Below are positions 39,791 to 50,796 of a stretch of DNA of 64,000 bases, piece by piece. The stretch is from assembly GCA_947846985.1 (NCBI GenBank), contig CANTUZ010000004.1:78378159-78442158 (forward strand). Direction: 5' to 3'. Within the stretch, counting starts at the first letter, position 1. Each line of letters opens with the position of its first letter. Position numbers and translations under genes: made by a program. The notes under the pieces were generated by a model. That model ran no database searches. It was given only the letters and a program-made list of their open reading frames with translations, and was not told where the DNA came from. This DNA is from Fratercula arctica. Taxonomy: Eukaryota > Chordata > Aves > Charadriiformes > Alcidae.

Positions 39791-39817
39791 TGTGTGCACG
39801 CACGCGTGTGCGTACAT
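39791..39817. repeat. Alternating purine-pyrimidine run (27 bp)
   Basis: Every position alternates pyrimidine and purine across 27 bp, rich in TG/CA and CG steps (core GCACGCACGCGTGTGCG). Such sequence is the classical substrate for left-handed Z-DNA. Whether it forms in the cell is not shown. Confidence 0.8.
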
Positions 39818-40055
39818 TTGAAATTTTGAAATTTATTTGGTTCCGCCCCGCTCCAGGACAGACACAACACTACAGTAAACCCAAGGGCTAAGCAAAAATA
39901 TGGAGCAAATCAAGTCCATCAGAAGCTTTTCTTGCGCTACAGAGCACGTAGCAAGCTTAAAATAAAGAACTGGGAATAGAATGAGGTTTATGGATCATGT
40001 TTGCAAAAGGCAGATTAAGTTTTAACTCTTTTTGGACATTTTATCTGGCCTATAT

Positions 40056-40380
40056 GTAATGTTTTTTGCATTACATATATGTAATACATATGCATTTTGC
40101 ATAATATGTAATTATATTATATATATGTATTTATATATATACGTATTGTATATAATATATATTATTATATAATATGTATGTTTATATATAATATATAAAT
40201 TAATATAATTATATATGTGTAATTATATATAATATAATATAATATAATATAATATAATATAATATAATATAATATAATATAATATAATATAATATAATAT
40301 AATATGTATATTATATTATATATATAATTGCATATATGTAATACATATGCATTTTGCATAATATGTAATTACTTTTTGCA
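40056..40380. repeat. AT-only expansion with 41-bp flanking direct repeats
   Basis: A 41-bp sequence at 40074-40114 recurs without mismatch at 40331-40371. Between the two lies almost pure A/T DNA, including fifteen tandem AATAT units at 40231-40305 and several self-complementary TATATA stretches. TTTTTGCAT words occur just before the first copy and just after the second. The arrangement suggests local duplication plus pentanucleotide expansion; it is not a known transposon. It can potentially form cruciforms or slipped structures. Confidence 0.9.
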
Positions 40381-43300
40381 TGTTTGTAATATGGTACCGG
40401 ATTAAAATAACTTTTCTGCATGGAGATAATCTTCGAGGAAACATTTTTGTGCATTGTTCTTTCCAGGCTGTTACTGTCAGAATAAGGCTGCTGTTACAAC
40501 ACCCGCATCAGCGCAGCCAAATATTCAATTACAATTACAAAGATGGGGAAGGAAAAAGCGACAAAAAAAGAAAAAGAACGTTATGGACGGGAATGAACAC
40601 TTCACTGAAAACCAGTCATGAAGACAAAAGGCAAAGATAGGGGAGAAGCGCGGAGAGTTGAAGAGCAGCGTGCATTGTCCTGATTGTGCTGAGGCTACAA
40701 AAATCACTTCATCACAATCCTTTTTATGCACTGCTCCGTCTTGCCAGCCGCAATGAAAAGAGAGAGAGGATCATGATATTAGCAAATCTGTAATTTTGAT
40801 CTGTGAAGGTCAAACTTTTATTGAAAAGACAGTCTTCATTTTTTTCTGTATACACCTATTTAAATAGAAAGGATTATAAATATTGCAAATACTTTTCAGA
40901 GCTGGCTTACTGCAGATTGCTAGCTAATTTTGTTTTCCGGGAATTTTCAAGAAAAGTTTTCTTTCACACAGTTATGAACAGTCAGCTTTGTAACAAAACT
41001 TTTGATTACAGGAATTAATATACCATTCAAAACTGTTGCAGATTTTTTTTTTTTCCCTGTATTTTACACTTGGCCCTGTTTTTTATGGTATTGTAAATTT
41101 AAAATACTTTACCTGTCCTTAAAGATAATTAAGTCTGAGTTGTAAAGTCTCTAATAAAATATCAAACCTAAAAAGGGGCCAGCATCCATTGTTTTTCAGC
41201 TCCGTTGCATTGTTTCTCGAAACACATGACTTGATGAAAAATGCACACTTTATTGCACGCTATTCCTCATTGTGTCACTGCTCTTAAATCAGAGGTTCTC
41301 ACCCATTTTTCTAGGTCAGATCAACTGTGCACGTGTTGAAAGGCGGCAGCCCCTCTCCATCAAACGGTGTCGCTGGATGCAGGACTGTTAGGTGACTGAC
41401 GTCATGGTACCCTCATTAATTAAGAGATCGTAGAACTATGTTTACGGCCAGGTCAGGACATTAGACATGACCACGAATGGGAAAATTCTTATGATATAGA
41501 AATAATACGGAGTGGCGTGATAGCTATCTGGTATATCGCTCTGCGGCACGAAAAGGTTAATCGTACCTTCCCCATTCCTGCTATCACTTCTTTTCATCCA
41601 CCTGTTTGCCATTGACACGGAAAAGTTTCTAAAGTAAGAGGACTTAAATTTGTATTTGTCTCAACATAATTTTTAATTTTTCTCCACTACCACACCATTT
41701 GGCTAAATTTAAAATATTTCAGAGGAATATTTAGCTGAAATTTCACTCAAAGATCCCACAGTGGAGATTTTAAACCATTCCAGACCTTATAGTCCTCAAA
41801 ACCAAAAGGTTTTCCTTATTACCTACATAAAATTATATTTCAATTCTAGATTGCGATTTCTCATCTCACCCTTAATATAAACAGAAATTTATTACCTTCC
41901 TTACAGGAACTCTTCATGTATCTGAAAACTATTTTTTCTGCCACCCTTTCATCTTCTCTCATCTAAAGTAAGGTTTTCTTTTATTTTTTTTTCTGCTAAG
42001 ACATACTTTCTGACCTCTAATTGTTCATTATGAACAGAGGAAGGGCTACATAAATGCCAAGTCCTCCTACTCATCAGACAAAACAAACTTCTTGTTACTT
42101 ATATTGAATATTCAGCAACTGGCGGATGACTTTATGTCAAGGGAATGTCATGCTATTCAGTGAAATTCTGGCTTTACTGAAATAAGTCAAAACATTGCCA
42201 TCATTTCCACCACTGACACGATACACCATACACAATCAAACACCCCATTTTACCTCTTGAATACAGAAGGTCCTTTTCTGATCTCATTTTCCTTTTATTG
42301 TTTTAGATAGATTTACTTACTAAAAATATGCCACAATTACAATTTTCAACTGTGGTAGTTGACATAATCATTTGATGATGATTAAAAAAAGGAAAGAGAA
42401 GAAAAAGCATAATACGATCCTCCGGCTTCTTAATTATGGTTGTGTGATTTTAGAAGAAGAAGGAAAGACACCAAATTGTTTTGAAATTATACTCTGTTAA
42501 ATATATCTCTATATATTTATTGTCAGTTTGAAAGTAGAACCTGGGCTGACTGGCTTCAATTAAGTCTCTACAGGAATTAGAGACAAAATAATATAGAAAA
42601 TACTACTTTCTTTATGTCCAAGATCATATAAATTCTATACGCAGGCAAAATGCCTGTGCTCACACAGAGCATCTTGCAGAACCGGGGACTAAATTAATGA
42701 CTGAGAGTCAGAGTTCAAAACAAGGAACAATAGTTTTTATTGTACTTTCACTGTTACAAATGGGGGCAGGAAACCACTTAAAAAATGAAAATGACTTTTT
42801 AAACAATGTAGTGTTCTGAAATCCAATAGATGAGAGTAACAAGTTAGCTCTGGAAAGAACTGCAGGAAGACAGGAGCCCACTGAGCTTTCCATGTTACTA
42901 TCAAAAAGAAAACCTCCGAATCCCGTTGAGGGGAAGGTGAATGTAGAGGGAATGTTTCCCGTGAACATGGATTCACAAGGAACTCTAGACTTCACACAAG
43001 CTTTGATAAAATACTCTTTATACACCACTCTGCAAACAAAAGCAGCTACTAACATACTTCAGAATCAAGCTGCTGTCCTTAGAAGTTTAAAACTTTTTTA
43101 CTATTTCATGAGTTTTTTTACCAGATCTACCATGGTTCCTATTATACAGCATATTAAGAATAAATCCTAACCTAACATTACTATTATCACTGGTGAATAT
43201 TAGGTAGAGATATGCCTGAGCTGTAAATTTCAAGGGCAAATATGAATTTCCTTATTCTGTGATCCTTGTTTAGAGCTAATTGAAGCAGCAGGTGATTGCA

Positions 43301-45174
43301 TTAAGGTTACAGATATGAGCACGACTCCTTTTCTGCCACTTACTGTGTCCTAACATTACTACTTTTTTGAATTTCACTGCCGTGATCTCTGTTCTACTGC
43401 TCCATTGGATTCCAACAATTTGCTTTTCATATCCCCTGTACAGTTTCTTACCTCCCATCTATATTATCTTCTAGACCGCTGGAAGTTTTTCTCCCAAGTT
43501 TTTCTCAAGTTATTCTTAAAGCACATCTGCGTGGAACGATGCGTGAAAGCTCAAATGCTCCATTTACTAGCAATTGTTTTTCTGTTCCCTTAGTCTTGAT
43601 AAAATTCTTATAAAATTGTCCACCAAACAAGCCATGCATTCACTCATGCTCTAATTATTCTAAAACCGGCAGGTATCTGCCTCTCCTAAGGTCTGTATGG
43701 CCGAGTAGGGATGCAGGTACTTACAAATAACAACAGAATATATTTATTCTTCATGAGTATTGGCAAAAAAAGTAGTAAGCAAGAAATGTTTATATTTTAG
43801 AGAAGGTAGAGTATGTTAAACTATTTTTCCTTGAAATGAAGTATTTGTATATATTTATATATAAATAATATATATGTATTTTAATAGATATTATACATAT
43901 ATATACACATATATGGTGCAAAAAGAGTAAGTAAATATTTCTGTGCATAGGAGAAAGTGTTTTTCTTCCTGCTTTATATTCAACGCCGTACCATTCCTCC
44001 CAAATCTCCCCACTCAGACAGTTGGTCGTTCTGCAATCCATTAGCATAATGACAGTGTTTATGCTACAGCAGCTAAAATTATGTCAGCATTCCTTTCAAA
44101 AACCATTGTCTTTAAGTCTTTTATAGTTTTTTCCCTAGATAAAAAACAAGCAAACAAACAAACCAGACCCCCAAACCAACCAAACCACCAAAATTCCAAG
44201 TTGAAACTAGCTACACAGAGTCTAAGAATTTAGTCTGGAAGTGTTAATTTATCCTTAGAACATTGGAAAAGAAAACACTTCATCCTTTTAAAAGCAATTT
44301 AACCTGGAAACATCTCTTAATGGTCTTCTATTGATAATGTCTTCTCCTTTCTGTTTTGATAAAGCATACACTTCAACTGTGCCTCAAATTCGTCTGTTTT
44401 CTAACCACGTTTCTATTAACAGTCTTCTGTTGACAATTTCCCCTTTCGGAAAATTCAGTAAAATTTCAAGGGAAATTCAGGCAGGTGGAAGTTCAGTGAG
44501 AGACTGAATTTTCACAGGTTTCTACCTGGTCTCCCTAGAGCTAATTATCTGATGTTGTTCCCAGACAGTACAAGAAAAGAATGTTTTCCTGTATTTGTAC
44601 TGTCATCAACTGAGAACATTCCTTTTGTGAGCAGGATACTGGTTCATCACAGTCTTCCCCAGAATTATTCTCCTAATAGCCTTTTTCCAAGACCGGTAGC
44701 AGAAATTACTCCCCCACACCACATTATTTTCATTCATTGAAGAGTCGTTAGTATTTTTTTCAGTGCTATTCTTCCATTTCAGTCCCTACACCAGTAAATG
44801 TTTTCCTTCTGTATTTTTTTCTTCCTTGCTCTGTTTAACAGCTCCAAACAACCCAAGTAAATGTCCCGAATCTTCTAAGCGAGAAGCCTTACAACCAGTC
44901 TGTAACAAGTGAGAAATCACAGATCCTCTATGAAAAGTTAATTTAATTCGTATCAGAGGTACTGGATAGAAAATTAAGGCTGACTACAAAGGGTAATGCT
45001 ACAAGTAAACACACCACTCTATGAATACTTCGTGATACTCCATTAAAGTAGTCACCTGGAAATATTTACTTTTATAACAGTCATGAAAGCTAGCACATTG
45101 AATGACCTCAAACAGACCTACGCCATATGCCTGCTGAAAAAAAGAATACCCATTTTCTGAAAGTGAACAAATGC
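40381..45174. other. CR1-free unique DNA, right part
   Basis: No gene or known transposon. It holds the CpG-rich segment at 41270-41580 (separate entry), an AT-rich TATA/ATAT-type low-complexity patch at about 43845-43915, and a C/A-only stretch with CAAA and CCAA words at about 44148-44196. Open frames on both strands at 42708-43170 overlap each other and show no recognisable domain. Confidence 0.5.
41270..41580. promoter_or_regulatory. Candidate regulatory segment with full CRE and CpG retention
   Basis: Fourteen CpGs occur between about 41332 and 41563, in a region where CpG is otherwise scarce. The palindromic cAMP response element TGACGTCA sits at 41397-41404. A full CRE with its CpG is usually lost quickly from methylated, unconstrained DNA, so its presence with neighbouring CpGs hints at selection or lack of methylation. 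That is inference. An alternative is the remains of a recently inserted, GC-richer unknown element. Confidence 0.3.
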
Positions 45175-45680
45175 AGAAGTCGCACATAAATTCTGCTTTG
45201 CGCTTTTCTAGCAGCGGGTTTATTCGCACAGATAATGAGCCCAGTAATTTAGGACTATTTGCGCTGGAGAGTTGGGAGGCCATGGGCTGCTATACGCTTA
45301 ATGCACTCATTGACTCTCATTAAAAGGAATATATGACATTTTGTGCTGGACAGCAAACAGCAAATCAATTGTCGGTTGTACTTTGGCAGCTGCAACCAGA
45401 TTATAAGATTAGAAGGCTAATTTGCAGCTTGATTTGTTGTCTGACAACCTTGTTTGTGAGTTTAATATCTCGGTCATTTCAAAATGCATTGGGCTGTAAC
45501 AGGCTGTAACTTCATATACAAGCTGCTGGCATAGATATATTTTTCCTTAGCAAAACTGATTTCAAGCCATTAAGTTATTTTATTTTTAGGTCTATAGCTT
45601 CAAAACACTAATTTGCAAATGTAATTTGGCTGAATGCACGCTGCAGTTGTAAACAGCCTTGTTCTGCCTTTGACTGATAC
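45175..45680. promoter_or_regulatory. Candidate developmental enhancer / conserved non-coding element
   Basis: A block of about 500 bp free of simple repeats and rich in homeodomain and POU-like motifs. The 10-mer CTAATTTGCA occurs twice (45417-45426 and 45608-45617), the second overlapping the palindrome ATTTGCAAAT (45611-45620), which resembles octamer sites bound by POU factors. An inverted repeat GTTGTC-T-GACAAC lies at 45436-45448, and TAAT/ATTA cores are frequent. Its texture closely resembles vertebrate gene-desert enhancers. Conservation and activity are untested here. Confidence 0.4.
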
Positions 45681-48600
45681 TCATTCAGAGAAATAGTTCA
45701 GATATTTTGGGGCGCTTAGTTTCTGCGTAGCAGTTGTCGGGGCTCTTCCAAACGCGGTTCCCCAACCATGTGGCGCTTCTGAAACTTGTTCCTCACATCG
45801 CGAAGTCTCAAAATGTACCTTGGACCCAACCGCTGACATTGGGATTTCAGCGCTCTCTACATGGAAAGAGCACGCTGCAGTGGATGTCGCTACTTGGCTT
45901 TGAAGGGAAGGCTCAGCTGCTGGGCTCCGCAAGAAATTTTGGGATTGTTTCTGCTTTATTACAAACAAGGAGAGAAGGGGTGGAATCTTCCAAACTCATT
46001 TGCCTCAGGCTGCCACAGTTATAATTCAAAGTCATTTGTTAACACTCCCCACAGTACGGTGCTCCTTTTTTTTTTTTTCTTTTTTTTTCCAATTTCTGTA
46101 TATTTTAGGGAAACTGATGAATAATATGTATTCATACATAAAATAGTTGTCATTAATGACAGCTTTTAAACTTCAAAAATGAAAGCCAGACGTCTACAAA
46201 AGACAAGTAACTCAAAAGAGTAGTGAACAAGAAGACGATTGTCAGAAGACGGTTATCAACACACATCCAATGGCTCTGAGCGTTCTCACGAACCAACTAC
46301 TTAGTTTTAACTCTCACTATGCCAAAAAGGATGGACAGTTAAATGTTTTATTCTACCCCATCTGTTAACAGAATGTTAGCAACATGCTATTACTACATAC
46401 TTGAACAGTATTAATTATATTGTATTTACCACTGATCTCCAAATGATCATTCACTGAATTAAGCATTCCTTCATCCGTTTTTCTTATGGACACACTTTCA
46501 CAGTTGTGAAATCAGAACAGAAAATACTGTTGATAGACATGAGGACCAAGGAGAATACCTTCAGAGATTCACAAATGACTTTGAGGGCTTAGTTATTCAT
46601 AAATGTGGATAAGGTACAAGGGAAAATTTAGGGAACACCCTGTTCACGCAAACTGGTGATTTCGCTGCTTCAGACGCAAAATCTGTCTCCCTTTTGAAAC
46701 CACCTCCTGCAAGGCTCAGCAATAAAACTCTCCTCATGAGAGTTACCGGAATATTCTACAGCTGGGAGTCTCGTGTTGTTTTCAAGATTATTTTTTTATA
46801 GGTTAAAACCCTTTCTGAAGTTTGAGGGTAAAGACCTTTCTGCATTTGAAGGTGGGCCATGCTAATGTGGACTTGACCTGTTTTCTGTTATTGAAATACG
46901 AAAAATACTACTGAAATTATTGTGAGAGTAATAAACTAAAACTCCAACCCAAAATTATTAACTTTGATGACCAGTTTGAAAACTCGAAAAATTAAAACTT
47001 TGAAGTTTATAATAACTTTTCACCTTTGTGTGCCGGAACTATGACTAAAGTCATTCTCACCCTTGGATGAAAATCCTCACTTCCAAACATGGCGAAGAGT
47101 CGGTGGGACTTAAAAGCATAACCACCATGTTGAACAGGCCGTGAAAGAACTTACCAACATCGCTTTTCATCCCCACCTTACTATTTTTCAGCCTGTAGTT
47201 AGCGACAGTGTTGTGCAGTCCCCTTCAGAGCTACGAATGAGAAACCATCACACCTCTTTAGAAGAGTACTTCACTATTTTATTCCATAGCCTATATCTGC
47301 AGTACTTCGATGCCAGTGTTGATTGCTCCTAATGCCGTAATTCAAGCGGCAAAATGAAGCTGTTTACACTCCAGCTGCAGAATGAACTGTGAAACTTATT
47401 TAAGAAGAAGAAATACCCATGTTCGGGATGCTTTATCTGGTTTTCAGCTGGAATTGGAAATTCCCAGTGGAGCAGTAGCTGGCATGATGAGATTTCATGG
47501 AGGTAGATGTGGTGATGAAAAAAAGATTGGGCCAAGGTGACACTCAGATGAACTCAAATCACAAAAATTAGTTACTAGAATCTCAGGGAGGTGTCAAATG
47601 ATGTAATTTGTTTTGCTACAGTTAATAAAGCTGCAGCCAGTTTCTACTACACTTCATTAAAGTATGTGTTGTTTTGTCATTCGTGGGTGACCTTCATATA
47701 ATCTTGGTTATATTATGGTAAGGATGTATTTCCCTCATGTCTTACTACCCATTACTGCTTCAGAACTAAATTCTTCTGCTACAAGCTAAAAAAAAAATAA
47801 TAATATTTGAGTGTCATTCTGAAATACATGCATTTAATTTGTTTATTTGCCTTTTATTTACACACTTCCAAAAATGCTCCCTAACATTATTTTGTAGCAA
47901 TAATCCTTCCCAATCGCACATATATCACAGATGGGGCTGGTTTGAACTACATCATCTGCACCCTGGTCCCTTTCCAAGTTTTGCAACTGAAATGCTGAAA
48001 TGATGTTTAGTTGCAGATCATTATCAAAACATGTGAAATCTACAAAGCCCTCGTGTTAGAAAGAGTAAACAGAAGTTAATACTCAGTTGTGTCTGTTTCT
48101 GGTCCTCAAAATGTCCTCTGCTGTGTCTTCTAGAGAAAATAAATGTCTTCACCTAACTTGACGTCTGAGTACTGAAGCAAGGTTAAAGCTGAAGTGCCAG
48201 TTTAGGGCTACCTTCCCTCGACCTAAAATGTCCACATATTTTCTCTTGGTCATCAGGAGAGGAAATGCTGGAGGATTACACAGATTTTTTTTTTGGTCTG
48301 AGGGACCAAAAAATAGCTGGAAATTGGAAATAGCTGATGTTCCCTTCTCCTGGGGAGAACAGAAGTATAGAATAATCAGAGAAATGAATTGCCAGCGCTG
48401 TAATGACATCCTTCAAACATCAAGGATATAAAGCGCAGTTGAGACTGTGCTGGTTACATGTACGTGATGCAGAAAGGCATTAGACTTAGGAACTGTAAGA
48501 GCAGAAATACACGAGGGCAACCTTGATAAAGATGCAGAGGAATCCTAATCCAAAGTCCCAAGAAACCAATAAAAACCTTTCAGTTTACTTCTATGGATTT

Positions 48601-50443
48601 TGGAACCTTCTTGCTTTTATTGCGTTCATCCACTCATAAAGCCTTCCCGAGCTTCGCTTTTTATTTTCGTCTGATCTCTCTGTACTTTCTAAAGCTTAAC
48701 TATAACTTCTGCAAGTTATATAAATTCATAGCAGATTTAGAAAGCCTGGCTAAAAGGTGACATATCACATTTCATGTTTCTATGCAATTATTGAAACTAA
48801 AGAGAATAGTAATTGGAGCCTGAAGGAAGTGGTAATACCATGAACTTGTAGTATCGCTATGAATGCGATAAAAACGCGTACAAACGTTAAAAGCAGCAGA
48901 ATACCAAGTGCTTAATACCAAACCATATGCTCTAAAGTGCATTTCTTTTTTAGGGTATGCAAAGCCCTAGAAGATGCTTGTTGAGGTATCATACAAATAT
49001 TAATTTATCAACCTGTATGCGCGTGAAAGCATATTGTGAATCTGTATATAAGCAAGTTGTTTAAAACTATGTGAATCAAGATTTTTTTTTTTTTTTTTTT
49101 CTTTTTTTCCCAGAAGAAGCACGGCTGGATTATCCATTCTTTTACACGTGCATGCTCTGCTTGGCAAATTTAACTTGGCACAATATAAGACTGTTATTTT
49201 ACAGGATCACTACTTTCAACCAGTATTGGCCTGAAGCCGGAATATTTTACAGCAACAATACCAAACCTTACCAGCATCTTGCATGTGCCTCTAGAAGGCA
49301 CAGAGTTTGGATCGTGAATAAAGGATGCTTTCACTTTTCTTCTCCGTACTACTTTCAGTATCAATCAGCAGCTTCTAGATTTCCAGCCAAGCTGTCTCAC
49401 AGCACACGCAATAAAGAACTCAACCATTTATGGAGCCAAATACAGTCATTTGTACAACTGTGTCTGAAATCAGGGTCAGTGTTCGGGGGCGGAAAAGAAG
49501 ATACAGTAGCGCGTGAGGTTTTTCAGCATCAAAACAAGGTCTGAGAAAATGTGTCACTAGCAGTACCCATAGGGCAATAGAATATTTTCCAGGTTCCACC
49601 ACAGCATCACGATGTTTAGCAGTAGGAGGTTCGGATTAGCTAAGCATCATTTCTTTGAGCAAAACAGTGTTCTTCATCCTTGGAAGTAAGGTATGGGGTG
49701 AGGATCTCAAACGCGGAGCAGGAGAAAAGAGACACTGCTAGCTCAAGGCAAACATGCAACCTTTTTCCCTTTTAAATAACACGTGAGAAAATAATGTAAT
49801 CTATGTTTGTGAAAAATGCTGCAAAGACCTTTAAAAACAGTAATGAAATATAGTAATTTGGTGGGTAGCTATGAATTTTGAACGCAGCTACAGACTTCCA
49901 ATTTGTCTAGAATAATTACTGCATGTCTAGAATAAACCCACATGTCAAGAATACACATATATATTTACACAGACTGACATAATAACTATTTTAAAGTATG
50001 AATGAGACAGACTTATTGCAGCCCATGGAACACATTAAATCCACTATCTTATTATAGTACTTCAAAGTGAAAACTCTCACATTATGTTATCTCTTTTTGT
50101 ATGCTATTAGTTGCAACGGCTTTTAAAATCCATAACAAACCCTTTCCCCCAAATGTCTGTAACGCACTGCAATGAAGACTAAAAAAAACTTCAAATATAA
50201 GAAATATTCATACATATATGTTAAGTTTTAGCCCTTAAACCTCTGCCAACATTTAGTTAATGTCAGTCCACTGTCCATTTTCTTTTAACTTTTCGAAAAT
50301 AAAAATAAAAACAAAGCTGAAACCAGCTGTATTAATCTACTTGCAGAGCTAACTCCTTCACAATTTCCAATTAAGGGAAACAAAGAAAACCTATATTTAA
50401 GCTATTTTTAGCATTTTGCAAGTAATACTTTCTAAATTATTTA
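45681..50443. other. CR1-free unique DNA, last part
   Basis: No host gene or transposon. T-rich runs occur at 46068-46089 and 49082-49108. The 157-codon plus-strand frame at 49071-49544 begins with poly-Phe from the T run and has no recognisable domain, so I treat it as chance. Other frames are under 100 codons. Confidence 0.5.
49082..49108. repeat. T-rich run (19 T, C, 7 T)
   Basis: Homopolymer tract interrupted once. It could be a reverse-strand A tail, but nothing downstream looks like a retrocopy. Confidence 0.85.
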
Positions 50444-50796
50444 CGGGGAGACCTTAGTGTGGCCTTTCAGTACTTAAAGGGGGCCTACAGGAAAGCTGGG
50501 GAGGGACTCTGGATCAGGGAGGGGAGCCGTGGGACAAGGGGGAAGAGTTTTAAACTGCAATAGGGGAGATTGAGATGAGATGTGAGGCAGAAACTCTTTG
50601 CTGTGAGGGGGGTGAGCCCCTGGCCCAGGTTGCCCAGAGAAGCTGTGGCTGCCCCATCCCTGGAGGGGTTCAAGGCCAGGTTGGACGGGGCTTGGAGCAG
50701 CCTGGGCTGGTGGGAGGTGTCCCTGCCCAGGGCAGGGGGTGGCACTGGGTGGGCTTTAAGGTCCCTCCCAACCTGAACCAATCTATGATTCCATGG
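50444..50796 (+). mobile_element. CR1 LINE 3' end (group C)
   Basis: Plus-strand terminal ~350 bp of CR1. It starts at GGGGAGACCTTAGTGTGGCC in late ORF2, continues through the conserved group C block ending in CCCTGCCCAGGGCAGGG, and stops at ATCTATGATTCCATGG. It extends farther 5' than the related copy at 6551 and shares a 105-bp identical stretch with it (50595-50699 versus 6578-6682). The late ORF2 codons are not open in a single frame, so there is no coding capacity. Confidence 0.95.

Larger units (their letters stand above)
34901..40055. other. CR1-free unique DNA, middle part
   Basis: No gene or known transposon was seen. It contains a 25-A run (35285-35309), a GC-richer patch at about 35340-35640 with short open frames on both strands that look like chance, a pyrimidine tract at 39178-39229, and an alternating purine-pyrimidine run at 39791-39817. 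The rest is AT-rich unique sequence. Confidence 0.5.

Noticed and set aside
40165..40359. Minus-strand frame of repeated Tyr-Ile
   Set aside because: Translation of the AATAT pentanucleotide array; not a gene.
49071..49544. 157-codon plus-strand open frame
   Set aside because: Its start is poly-Phe from a T run and the rest shows no family resemblance. Fits chance.
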